DNA of 37,278 nt from Bacteroidales bacterium (GTDB lineage Bacteria; Bacteroidota; Bacteroidia; Bacteroidales; UBA932): NCBI GenBank assembly GCA_017423025.1, contig JAFPGC010000029.1:1-37278 (forward strand), given 5' to 3'. Both the position numbers and the translations under genes were made by a program. Of this stretch, positions 1 through 8,113 are shown in pieces. The notes below the pieces were generated by a model. That model worked only from the letters and a program-made list of their open reading frames with translations. It searched no databases and was not told the DNA's origin. Numbering within the stretch: the stretch's first letter is position 1; each line of letters starts with the position of its first letter.

Positions 1-1
1 C

Positions 2-1624
2 AGCGTTGCCTCCTGTGCGAAATTCCTGGATGTGAAGGCCGAAGGTTCTCCTACCGCAGACCAGTACTTCCAGAACGACCAGCAGGCCATTGACGCCGTG
101 GACGGTATTTATGCCCGTCTGGCCCAGGAAAGCTGCATGGGTCGTGAACTCTATTGGGAGCAGGCCGTTGCCAACGATATCGTCTGGGGCCGTACCCGTG
201 GTTATCCCACTCTGGCTACCTTTGCATACACCGGAGACGAAAGCCCTCTGCGCAGCGTTTTCGGCAATGCCTACACCGAAGGTATGAACCGCGCCAACTG
301 GATTATCCAGAGGCTTCTTGACAAGCAGTCGCAGGCCGGCAAGCAGCTCACTGCCATTGAAAAGCGCAGCCTGGGTGAAGCTTACTTCATGCGTGCCTAC
401 TGGCACTTCCTCATTGCCTACCGTTATGGTACCAAGGACCTGGGCGTTCCGTTCGTGGCCTACGAGACCGTTGAAGGTGGTTATAACAACGAGATTCCCG
501 AGCAGCAGCCTTCCGTCATGAAGGACTATGAGCTCATTATCTCCGACCTCCAGAAGGCCGAGGAAATCCTGCCCAAGTTCGAGGAATACGGTGCCGCAGA
601 CCGTGGCCGCGCCCACAAGGCTGCCGCCGTTGCCGTGATGGCCAAGGTTTACGCCTACTGGGCAACCTGGGACAAGAGCCAGTGGCCCAACGTGATCACC
701 TGCGTTGACAAGCTGGAGAGCGCTTACGGCCGTGACCTGCATCCCGTGTTCACGGACCTCTTCGCTCCCGATGTGGACAAGTTCTTCACCAAGGAGTACT
801 GCTGGGGCTATCCTTCCAACGGTTCCAACAACGGTAAATCCGGCGGTTCCATCGAATTCCCCGGCGTTTCCCTGGAGAACAAGGGTTGGGGTAAGTTCAA
901 TGGCTGGGGCCAGTTCAAGCCTTCCTATGACATCTATGCCGAAATGGCCAAGGACAACGTAGGTGACGAGAAGAACGAGCGTCTGGCCGCTTCCATCCTG
1001 GAGTATGGCGACGTGTTCCCGTACTTTGGTGAAGACCGCGTTTACTGGTCCACCTCCGATGTTGAGTCCGGTTTCCAGATCTACAAGTTCATGCAGCCCT
1101 TCGCCCCGGCCGATCCTCAGGGCGCCGGTTTCCTGCTGGACAACGCTGACTGGCCTTGCACCCTCATCAACTGGCCCATCATCCGCTTTGCCGATTGCCT
1201 GCTGCTCCGTGCCGAGGCTTATCTCGTAGCCAACAACATTTCCGCTGCTACCAAGGATATCAACCGTATCCGTGAGCGTTCCCACCTGGCTCCCATCGAC
1301 GGCGCCTCATGGCAGGCTCTCTATCACGAGCGCCGCTGCGAGCTGGCCTTCGAAATGGCTAACGACCATGCCGCTGACTGCAAGCGCTGGGCTGTGGGTG
1401 GTGCTGCCGAGATCAAGGCCCTGGCCCTTGCTGAGTTGAATTCTCATCCTCAGGTTCGTCACTATGAGGACCGTTCTGATCCTTATTCCGACTTCACCGT
1501 GGGTGACTACGAGGACTACAAGAATCAGCTCCAGTGGAACGATAAGTACATCACTTTCCCTTATCCTTCCGAGCAGATCAACAAGTCCGCCGGCGCTCTT
1601 CAGAACCCGCCGAGCTGGAGATAA
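2..1624 (+). CDS. SusD/RagB-family outer-membrane glycan-binding lipoprotein (5' end missing)
   Basis: The reading frame is open from base 2 and enters in the signal peptide: the first residues read SVASC followed by AKFLDVKAEG, a lipobox with its cysteine, so only the start codon and the first part of the leader are missing. The mature protein of about 535 residues has the SusD layout: an N-terminal helical (TPR-like) region with the motif EAYFMRAYWHFLIAYRYG, a 'LGVPFV' segment, and a C-terminal half with 'IRFADCLLLRAEAYL' and 'INRIRERS' followed by 'ERRCELAFE'. SusD proteins sit on the cell surface as the lid of a SusC TonB-dependent transporter and bind oligosaccharide. The partner susC is expected immediately upstream, outside the window. 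A terminator follows, so it ends its transcription unit. The glycan cannot be read from the sequence. Family assignment is secure. Confidence 0.95.
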   Translation, partial: SVASCAKFLDVKAEGSPTADQYFQNDQQAIDAVDGIYARLAQESCMGRELYWEQAVANDIVWGRTRGYPTLATFAYTGDESPLRSVFGNAYTEGMNRANWIIQRLLDKQSQAGKQLTAIEKRSLGEAYFMRAYWHFLIAYRYGTKDLGVPFVAYETVEGGYNNEIPEQQPSVMKDYELIISDLQKAEEILPKFEEYGAADRGRAHKAAAVAVMAKVYAYWATWDKSQWPNVITCVDKLESAYGRDLHPVFTDLFAPDVDKFFTKEYCWGYPSNGSNNGKSGGSIEFPGVSLENKGWGKFNGWGQFKPSYDIYAEMAKDNVGDEKNERLAASILEYGDVFPYFGEDRVYWSTSDVESGFQIYKFMQPFAPADPQGAGFLLDNADWPCTLINWPIIRFADCLLLRAEAYLVANNISAATKDINRIRERSHLAPIDGASWQALYHERRCELAFEMANDHAADCKRWAVGGAAEIKALALAELNSHPQVRHYEDRSDPYSDFTVGDYEDYKNQLQWNDKYITFPYPSEQINKSAGALQNPPSWR

Positions 1625-1632
1625 TCGGATAG

Positions 1633-1653
1633 ATGCCCGATCGAGTCGGGCAT
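1633..1653. repeat. Short perfect hairpin after the SusD gene
   Basis: ATGCCCGA and TCGGGCAT form a perfect 8-bp stem around a TCGAG loop, starting 8 bases after the SusD stop codon. No T-run follows, so it is not a classical terminator alone. It may protect the 3' end of the message or be a dispersed intergenic hairpin; a genome-wide search would decide. Confidence 0.5.
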
Positions 1654-1665
1654 GACGATGATTTC

Positions 1666-1696
1666 GGAGCGACCCTTCACTGGGCCGCTCCTTTTT
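1666..1696 (+). terminator. Rho-independent terminator downstream of SusD
   Basis: GGAGCGACCC and GGGCCGCTCC pair with one mismatch around a 6-base loop and are followed directly by TTTTT. It separates the SusD transcript from the downstream enzyme genes. Confidence 0.8.
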
Positions 1697-1724
1697 GATT
1701 TCTTAGGCCGATTATTTATCTTTG
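1694..1724 (+). promoter_or_regulatory. Bacteroidota-type promoter for the phosphatase-GH127 unit
   Basis: TTTG (1694-1697) and TATCTTTG (1717-1724) match the Bacteroides -33 (TTTG) and -7 (TAnnTTTG) elements with a 19-base spacer. The -33 element is formed by the end of the preceding terminator T-run. The start codon at 1746 lies about 20 bases downstream of the -7 box, implying a very short leader. The spacer contains a copy of the abundant word GGCCGAT (1706-1712). Confidence 0.65.
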
Positions 1725-1745
1725 TAAAGATAACACTGGCCAATC

Positions 1746-3311
1746 ATGAAGCGTTTTTTCATCCTGGGAGCCGTGGCGCTGGCGGCGCTGCTCTCCTGCA
1801 GCAAAGGGGATAGCGATCCCCGTCTTGTCATCATCACTTTTGACGGCCTGCGCTGGCAGGAACTCTTCTCCGGGGCCGATGAAGGCCTGGTGGAAAGCAC
1901 CCGCTTTGTCCCGGATCCTGCGGCGTTGAAGCAGGCCTATTGGCGGGATACGCCCCAGGAGCGGCGCGAAGTCCTTATGCCCTTTATCTGGAGCTACGTT
2001 CCTGAGCATGGCTATCTGATTGGCAATCGCGAAAAGAACAGCCTCATGCAGGTGGCCAACAAGATGTGGTTCTCCTATCCCGGTTACAGCGAAATGTTCT
2101 GCGGCTGGCCCGACGACGAGAGAATCAACAGCAACGATCCCGTTCCCAACCCCAATGTGAGCGTAATGGAAGTGGTGAACCAGGACCCCCGCTACAAAGG
2201 GAAGGTGATGATGTATTCCTCCTGGAAGAGCATCCGCTTTGCCATGAACAACGACCGGGGCGGCTTCCCCGGCAGTTCCGGACATGAGCCTTCCTATACG
2301 GACAGCGAGGAGGCCCGCAGGATACAGGACATGGATGCCGGCATTGCCGGTGGCGGTATCGGGCCCACTGAGCGGCTGGACTGCATCACCTACGGCATGG
2401 CCCTGGAAACCCTCAAGAAAGAGCACCCCAAGGTGTTCTATGTGGGTTTCGGAGATACGGATTCCTATGCCCACAAAGGCCGGTACGATCTCTATCTGGA
2501 ATCGGCCCACTGGACAGACCTGTACATCCGCCGCATCGTAGAGTATTGCGAATCGGATCCTTTCTACAAGGGAAAGACCACCTATCTCCTCCTTTGCGAC
2601 CACGGCCGCGGAACGGGTGCGGCTTTCCGTCATCATGGCGACAATCATCGCGGATCCAACCAGACCTGGTTCATGGCCTTCGGCAAGGGTGTTCCCGTGG
2701 TAGGTGAGACGGCCGATGTCGGCATTTTCTACAACAAGCAGCTCGCCGCCACCATCGCCGATATCCTGGGGGTGGATTTTACTCCCGGCAATGGGGAGAA
2801 ATGCGCCCCCATCGATCCCACTTACCGCAGGGAAGAGGATTTCCATCCCGTGGCATCGGCCGTTTTCCCGGCGGTGCAGGCCAGTCCCAAGGGACCGGGA
2901 CTCCGCTATTCGTATAAGGAGGGGGATTTTATGTGTTGTGAGGAAGTGATGGCTGCCTCTGTGAAAAAGAGCGGCATAACTCCCGTCTTCGGAACGGAGG
3001 CCATCAAGGAGCGGGAAGACCACTTCGGCATTGTCTTCAAGGGACTTATGAAGATAGAGAAGGAAGGCGTTTATTTCTTTACGGTGGCCTCGGACGACGG
3101 CTCCAAGGTTTGGCTGGACGGCCAGCTGCTTTGGGACCTGGACCGTCCCGGAGGCGGCAGCAAAGAGGTCTGGATTGAACTGGGCGCCGGTTATCACCGC
3201 CTGGAAGTCCAGTACTTTGAGAATTACGGCGGAGAGTGCATGGACCTGGGCCTGAAGGGTCCGGATATGGATGTGCCCAATCTTCCGGCTTCCATGCTTT
3301 TCCATGAATAG
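1746..3311 (+). CDS. Alkaline-phosphatase-superfamily lipoprotein with C-terminal PA14-like module (copy 1)
   Basis: The 521-residue protein begins with a lipoprotein leader (lipobox LLSC, Cys18). Residues about 25-370 show the alkaline phosphatase/nucleotide pyrophosphatase superfamily pattern: a first metal Asp in TFDG (Asp33), the segment SYPGYSE (110-116) that should hold the Ser nucleophile, GDTDSYAH, and CDHGRG (Asp285, His286). Residues about 381-521 form a PA14-like beta module with DHFGIVFKG, SDDGSKVWLDGQ and the closing NLPASMLFHE. The family hydrolyses phosphate mono- or diesters (sometimes sulfates); the actual ester is unknown. It is first in a two-gene unit with GH127, 14 bases apart. 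A close paralogue at 11645 matches at roughly 70% of positions by eye. The PA14-like module probably binds glycan (inference). Confidence 0.85.
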   Translation: MKRFFILGAVALAALLSCSKGDSDPRLVIITFDGLRWQELFSGADEGLVESTRFVPDPAALKQAYWRDTPQERREVLMPFIWSYVPEHGYLIGNREKNSLMQVANKMWFSYPGYSEMFCGWPDDERINSNDPVPNPNVSVMEVVNQDPRYKGKVMMYSSWKSIRFAMNNDRGGFPGSSGHEPSYTDSEEARRIQDMDAGIAGGGIGPTERLDCITYGMALETLKKEHPKVFYVGFGDTDSYAHKGRYDLYLESAHWTDLYIRRIVEYCESDPFYKGKTTYLLLCDHGRGTGAAFRHHGDNHRGSNQTWFMAFGKGVPVVGETADVGIFYNKQLAATIADILGVDFTPGNGEKCAPIDPTYRREEDFHPVASAVFPAVQASPKGPGLRYSYKEGDFMCCEEVMAASVKKSGITPVFGTEAIKEREDHFGIVFKGLMKIEKEGVYFFTVASDDGSKVWLDGQLLWDLDRPGGGSKEVWIELGAGYHRLEVQYFENYGGECMDLGLKGPDMDVPNLPASMLFHE

Positions 3312-3325
3312 TTAATACCCAAGCT

Positions 3326-5173
3326 ATGCTCAAACCATTATTATCCCTGGGAGCGGCGCTCCTGCTGGTTACCGCCTGTTTGCAGGAGCCTAAAGAGAAG
3401 ACCCTCAAACTGATGACTCCGGTCCCGTTCTCAGATGTCAAAATTGAGGACGGTTTCTGGAGCCCGCGTCTGGAACTGCACAAGTTTGAAACCCTGAAGG
3501 TGTGCATGGACCAGATAGAAAACCAGACGGGCCGCATTCAGAATTTCGAGAGAGCTGCGGAAGGGGAGGGGGAGCATTCCGGCATCTTCTTCGACGATTC
3601 CGACGTCTACAAGGCCCTGGAGGGGATGGCTTATTCCCTGCAGAACCAGCCTGATCCGGCGCTGGAAGCCAAATGCGACGAGTGGATAGATAAGTTTGCC
3701 GCCGCCCAGCAGGCCGATGGCTATATCAATACCTATTTCACGCTCACCGGCCTGGAAAACCGCTGGACCGACATAGACAAGCACGAGATGTACTGCGCCG
3801 GTCACATGATCGAGGCGGGCGTGGCCTACTACAAGGCCACCGGAAAGCGTAAGTTGCTGGATGTCTGCGAGAAGATGGCCGCCCACATGATGAGCGTCTT
3901 CGGCCCTGAGAAGCGTCACTGGGTGCCCGGGCATGAGGAGATTGAGCTGGCGCTGGTAAAACTGTACGAAGTGACCGGGAAGAAAGAATACCTGGATTTC
4001 GCAGCGTGGCTGCTGGACCAGCGCGGACACGGATACGGTGCCTATGTGGGAAGGGATGAGAACTACTGGAAGGTGCATTACCAGGATGAGCATCCGGTGA
4101 GGGAACTGGAAACCATCGCCGGCCACGCGGTACGGGCCATGTACCTTTATTGCGGAATGGCCGATGTGGCCGCCTACACGGGGGATGAAGGCCTCATCGC
4201 CGCCCTGGACCGCCTCTGGGATCATGTGGTAAACCGCAACATGTACATCACCGGTGGTATCGGCCAGAGTTCCAGCAATGAGGGCATCACGGAAGATTAT
4301 GACCTGCCCAACCTGACGGCCTACTGCGAGACCTGCGCCTCCGTGGGAATGGTGTTCTGGAACTGGCGCATGAACCAGCTTTCGGGAGATGCAAAGTATG
4401 CCGATGTTATGGAGCGCTCTATGTACAACGGGGCTCTGGCGGGCATCAACCTTTCCGGGAACAAGTTCTTCTATGTCAATCCCTTGGAGTCTCTTGGGAA
4501 CCATCACAGGCAGGCCTGGTACGGCTGCGCCTGCTGCCCCAGCCAGATCTGCCGCTTCCTGCCTTCCATCGGCAATTATGTCTATGGTGTATCGGCCGAT
4601 GCCCTCTGGGTGAACCTGTATATGGGCAATGAGGCCGACATAAAACTGGGCGGCAAGGAGGTTAAGGTAACGCAGGAGACGAACTACCCTTGGGAGGGTT
4701 CCGTAAAGCTTAAACTCAACCTCAAGGGCAAGGTGAAGAGTGAGATCCGGATCCGCATACCGGGCTGGTGCAAACTGTCCCTGCTGTCTGTGAACGGCGT
4801 GCCCGTGGATCCTCCCGTGGACAAAGGCTACGCAGTGCTGGAAGGTACATGGAAGGACGGGGATGTGATTGATTTTGAAATGGATATGCCCATCGAGGTG
4901 GTAGAGGCCGATCCTCGTGTGAAGGAGGATGTGGGCAAGCGCGCAGTCCAGCGCGGTCCTCTGGTGTATTGCCTGGAAGAGCAGGACAACCGGACGGATT
5001 TCGATGCCATCACCATTCGGCCCGATGCCTCCTGGAATGCCACTTATGACAAAGATTTCCTGGCCGGCGTGGTAAGGATTACGGATGGCTCTGCCACTTA
5101 CATTCCTTATTACACCTGGGACAACCGGATGGCGGGGAAGATGAAGGTGTGGGTGCCTTTGGCCGAAGAATAA
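3326..5173 (+). CDS. GH127 beta-L-arabinofuranosidase-like lipoprotein
   Basis: This 615-residue protein has a lipoprotein leader (VTAC lipobox). It shows the GH127 (formerly DUF1680) pattern: an (alpha/alpha)6 barrel with DGYINTYF, HEMYCAGHMIEAGVAYY and RGHGYGAYVGRDENYWKVHYQ, then a beta-rich C-terminal part. GH127 enzymes such as Bifidobacterium HypBA1 use a zinc-bound cysteine nucleophile with a Glu and three Cys. The matching residues are visible: Glu335 and Cys337 in AYCETC, and Cys403-Cys404 in GCACCPS, with Cys403 the expected nucleophile. It should remove terminal beta-L-arabinofuranose from plant glycans or glycoproteins. It follows the phosphatase gene by 14 bases and is closed off by a strong terminator. 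The family includes other pyranose specificities, so the sugar is less certain than the family. Confidence 0.9.
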   Translation: MLKPLLSLGAALLLVTACLQEPKEKTLKLMTPVPFSDVKIEDGFWSPRLELHKFETLKVCMDQIENQTGRIQNFERAAEGEGEHSGIFFDDSDVYKALEGMAYSLQNQPDPALEAKCDEWIDKFAAAQQADGYINTYFTLTGLENRWTDIDKHEMYCAGHMIEAGVAYYKATGKRKLLDVCEKMAAHMMSVFGPEKRHWVPGHEEIELALVKLYEVTGKKEYLDFAAWLLDQRGHGYGAYVGRDENYWKVHYQDEHPVRELETIAGHAVRAMYLYCGMADVAAYTGDEGLIAALDRLWDHVVNRNMYITGGIGQSSSNEGITEDYDLPNLTAYCETCASVGMVFWNWRMNQLSGDAKYADVMERSMYNGALAGINLSGNKFFYVNPLESLGNHHRQAWYGCACCPSQICRFLPSIGNYVYGVSADALWVNLYMGNEADIKLGGKEVKVTQETNYPWEGSVKLKLNLKGKVKSEIRIRIPGWCKLSLLSVNGVPVDPPVDKGYAVLEGTWKDGDVIDFEMDMPIEVVEADPRVKEDVGKRAVQRGPLVYCLEEQDNRTDFDAITIRPDASWNATYDKDFLAGVVRITDGSATYIPYYTWDNRMAGKMKVWVPLAEE

Positions 5174-5198
5174 GCCCCGCTTGGCTGCGGCACAATTT

Positions 5199-5233
5199 AA
5201 AGGACCGGTTCGAGGCAGAACCGGTCCTTTTTT
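5199..5233 (+). terminator. Strong rho-independent terminator after GH127
   Basis: AAAGGACCGGTTC and GAACCGGTCCTTT form a perfect 13-bp stem around GAGGCA, ending in a run of six T residues. It closes the phosphatase-GH127 unit. The A-rich 5' arm would also allow weak function on the other strand, but no gene is seen there. Confidence 0.92.
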
Positions 5234-5236
5234 CAT

Positions 5237-5267
5237 TTTGAAATACGCCACAAATTTATTAAATTTG
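5237..5267 (+). promoter_or_regulatory. Bacteroidota-type promoter for the long GH92 operon
   Basis: TTTG (5237-5240) and TAAATTTG (5260-5267) match the -33 and -7 elements with exactly 19 bases between them, the same spacing as the promoter at 1694. It lies just behind the terminator and about 38 bases before the GH92 start codon. Confidence 0.7.
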
Positions 5268-5269
5268 TG
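5249..5269. promoter_or_regulatory. Palindrome overlapping the -7 element: candidate operator
   Basis: CACAAATTT and AAATTTGTG are perfect 9-base inverted arms separated by ATT. The right arm contains most of the -7 box (TAAATTTG), so a dimeric regulator bound here would interfere with or modulate RNA polymerase. It stands out as an AT-rich island in a GC-rich region. Part of the symmetry follows from the -7 sequence itself, so the operator role is a hypothesis. Confidence 0.4.
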
Positions 5270-5305
5270 TGATAAAGAAGCTAACCATTGTCAAATTTTT
5301 AAGGA

Positions 5306-8113
5306 ATGCGAGCAAATATAAAAGTTCAGGTGCTGTCAGTGCTGGTACTGGCGGCTGTTTGGGGATGTTCCACTGCCTCCGGGCCCATGGATTCCGTGCA
5401 TGTTTTCAACGGAACCGGCTTTCACGGCCATACCTATCCGGGTGCCACCACGCCCTTCGGCCTGGTGCAGTTGAGCCCTGATACCCGTACCTATGGCTGG
5501 GACGGCTGCTCCGGCTATCATTATTCGGACAGCACCATCCTGGGCTTCAGCCATACCCACCTGAGCGGTACCGGTTGCGCAGATCTGGGGGACTTCCTCT
5601 TTACCCCCGGCATGGGTGGCATCAAGCCCCTTGCGCTGGATCATCAGAATGAATCGGCCCGTCCGGGTTACTACAAGGTGGTGACGCCGGCTGTCACGGT
5701 GGAACTCACCGCCACTCCGCATGTGGGTGTGCATCGCTATACCTTCACCGGCGAAGGAACGCCCCAGGTGCTGCTGGATGCCAATCATACCATAGGCAAT
5801 GACAACCGTGCCGTGGAGGCCTGGTTCAAAGTGGAAGGGGAGAAGGAAGTAAGCGGCAAGCGCCTGGTAAACGGCTGGGTCCAGGGAAGAAGCATTTTCC
5901 TGAACGCCCAGTTCTCCGTTCCTTTCGTAAAGGCCGAAGAAACCGCCCCCGGCCTGCTGCTGCTCACCTTCCCGGAGGACCTCAAGGACCTGACCGTATG
6001 GGCCGGCCTGTCTTACACCGGAACGCAGGAGGCCCGCTTCAACCGCGAGGCCGAGACCCAGGATAAAGAGTTCCAGGAGGTTCTGGGGCAGACCACGGAC
6101 ATCTGGGTGAAGGCCCTTGGCAGCATCGAGGTGCAGGGCGGTCCCGTGGACCAGTTCTACACCTGCCTCTACCATACCTTGGTTGAGCCCAACAACATTG
6201 CCGATTTCAACAGCGACCGGCCCTTTTACTCCACGCTTTCCCTCTGGGATACCTTCCGCAGCTGGAATCCGCTGCAGACCCTCCTGAATCCGCAGCTGGT
6301 CAACGATATGATTAACAGCATGCTGGAGATGTACCGCAAATGGGGAGAGCTTCCCATCTGGCCCCTGGGCCATGGGGAAACCGGCTGCATGATAGGTTAT
6401 CACAGCATTCCCGTCATAGCCGACGCCTGGCTGCACGGCATCCGTGGTTTCAACGGGGAGGAAGCCCTGGCCGCCATGGTGGTGTCGTCCAACAAGAACA
6501 AGGGCATCACCTCGGACCTTTACAACCAGTATGACTACATTCCGGCCAACCTGATGAGCCAGTCCGTCTCCCAGACCCTTGAGATGGCTTACGACGACTG
6601 GTGCATCGCCCGCATGGCCGAGAGCCTGGGCAAGGCCGATATTGCCGCGGAGTACGACGCCCGCGCCCTGCGTTACCAGAACGTTTTCGATCCCTCCACC
6701 GGCTTTATGCGCGGCAGGGAAGACACCGGTAACTGGGTGGAACCCTTCGACCCCATCGCTTCCACGCGGGATTACACCGAAGCCATTCCCTGGCAGGCCC
6801 GTTTCTTCGTGCCCCACGACGTGGCCGGCCATACGGACCTGATGGGCGGCGTGCAGCCCATGCTGGCGGCCCTGGATTCCCTCTTTACCTTCGAGGACCG
6901 CAGCGAAAAAGTGCATGTCTCGGACATCACCGGCCTCAAGGGCCAGTATGCCCACGGCAACGAGCCCAGCCATCATATGGCCTGGATCTACAACTGGCTG
7001 GGTGCTCCCTCCAGCAGCCAGAAAGTGGTGCGTGAACTTCTGGAAGAAATGTACGACATTACCCCCGAAGGTGTGTGCGGCAACGAGGACTGCGGCCAGA
7101 TGAGTGCCTGGTACGTCCTCTCTTCCCTGGGTATCTATCCCGCCTGCCCCACCAGCGGAGAATACATCCTGGCGGCTCCGCTCTTCAAGAAAGCCACCCT
7201 GCATCTGGGCAGCGGCAAGGACTTCACCATCACGGCCGACCATCCCGAATGGATGTATGTGGCCGATGTCAAGCTCAACGGCCAGCCCCTGGAGCGCAAT
7301 TTTGTCACCTATGAGGAGATTATGGCCGGCGGCACTTTGGCCTTCAAGCTTTCCAAGGAACCGGTCAGCAGCCGCAACGACTTCCCGGCTCCGTATTCCC
7401 TGACCCAAAAGCCGGTGGTTTCCACGCCGGTCCTTCCTGACGGACTCCTGCTCTTCAAGGGTTCCGTGAATCTGGTCATGAGCAGCCGTACCCAAGGCGC
7501 AGCCATCCACTATACCCTGGACGGCAGCGAACCCACGGAGGCCAGCCCCCTGTATACCCAGCCCTTCGCGCTGGACCACTCGGCCACCATCCGCGCCCGT
7601 GCCTTCAAGGAGGGGATGCAGCCTTCTCCCGAGGCCCGCGCCGAGGCTACCAAGGCCGTCTTCTCTCACGCAGTCACACGCATCGGCCTCAAAAACGGAT
7701 GCCGCTATACTTATCACCGCGGAGAATTCGGCTGGTCGGCCGATGTCAAGAAGAGCCCCGTGGCAGCGACTGGCGTAATGGCGGCCCCTTCCATCAAGGA
7801 GGCTCCCGACGAAGACCACTTCGGCTATATCTTTACCGGCTACATCAACATTCCCGAGGACGGCATCTGGAGCTTTGCCCTGCGCAGTGACGACGGTGCC
7901 ATCCTGGAAATTGACGGCAAGCTGGTGGTGAACAACGACGGTTCCCATTCGGCCATTACCACCATGGGCCGCGTTCCGCTCCTCAAAGGCCTGCATCCCT
8001 ACAAACTGGTATATCTGGAAGATTACGAGGGTCAGGCACTGTCCTGGGCCTGGAAAGCCGAAAATGCCACCCAGTTCTCACCCATTCCCAAAGACCAACT
8101 ATTTTACCAATAA
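5306..8113 (+). CDS. GH92 alpha-mannosidase with chitobiase-C-like and PA14-like C-terminal domains
   Basis: The 935-residue protein starts with a lipoprotein leader (lipobox VWGC). Residues about 30-690 are GH92, a calcium-dependent exo-alpha-mannosidase family: signatures include YPGATTPFGLVQLSPD, GFSHTHLSGTG, LWDTFRSWNPL, the acid-containing GNEPSHH (Glu553) and GNEDCGQMSAWY (593-604). Residues about 705-780 look like the chitobiase/hexosaminidase C-terminal beta domain (AIHYTLDGSEPT). Residues about 790-935 are a PA14-like module (EDHFGYIFTGYINIPEDG, SDDGAILEIDGK) related to that of the two phosphatase lipoproteins here. It removes terminal alpha-mannose, usually alpha-1,2 or alpha-1,3, or mannose attached through phosphate. 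It opens the long operon and its TAA shares its last A with the ATG of the next gene, so the two are probably translationally coupled. Linkage specificity cannot be read by eye. Confidence 0.93.
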   Translation: MRANIKVQVLSVLVLAAVWGCSTASGPMDSVHVFNGTGFHGHTYPGATTPFGLVQLSPDTRTYGWDGCSGYHYSDSTILGFSHTHLSGTGCADLGDFLFTPGMGGIKPLALDHQNESARPGYYKVVTPAVTVELTATPHVGVHRYTFTGEGTPQVLLDANHTIGNDNRAVEAWFKVEGEKEVSGKRLVNGWVQGRSIFLNAQFSVPFVKAEETAPGLLLLTFPEDLKDLTVWAGLSYTGTQEARFNREAETQDKEFQEVLGQTTDIWVKALGSIEVQGGPVDQFYTCLYHTLVEPNNIADFNSDRPFYSTLSLWDTFRSWNPLQTLLNPQLVNDMINSMLEMYRKWGELPIWPLGHGETGCMIGYHSIPVIADAWLHGIRGFNGEEALAAMVVSSNKNKGITSDLYNQYDYIPANLMSQSVSQTLEMAYDDWCIARMAESLGKADIAAEYDARALRYQNVFDPSTGFMRGREDTGNWVEPFDPIASTRDYTEAIPWQARFFVPHDVAGHTDLMGGVQPMLAALDSLFTFEDRSEKVHVSDITGLKGQYAHGNEPSHHMAWIYNWLGAPSSSQKVVRELLEEMYDITPEGVCGNEDCGQMSAWYVLSSLGIYPACPTSGEYILAAPLFKKATLHLGSGKDFTITADHPEWMYVADVKLNGQPLERNFVTYEEIMAGGTLAFKLSKEPVSSRNDFPAPYSLTQKPVVSTPVLPDGLLLFKGSVNLVMSSRTQGAAIHYTLDGSEPTEASPLYTQPFALDHSATIRARAFKEGMQPSPEARAEATKAVFSHAVTRIGLKNGCRYTYHRGEFGWSADVKKSPVAATGVMAAPSIKEAPDEDHFGYIFTGYINIPEDGIWSFALRSDDGAILEIDGKLVVNNDGSHSAITTMGRVPLLKGLHPYKLVYLEDYEGQALSWAWKAENATQFSPIPKDQLFYQ

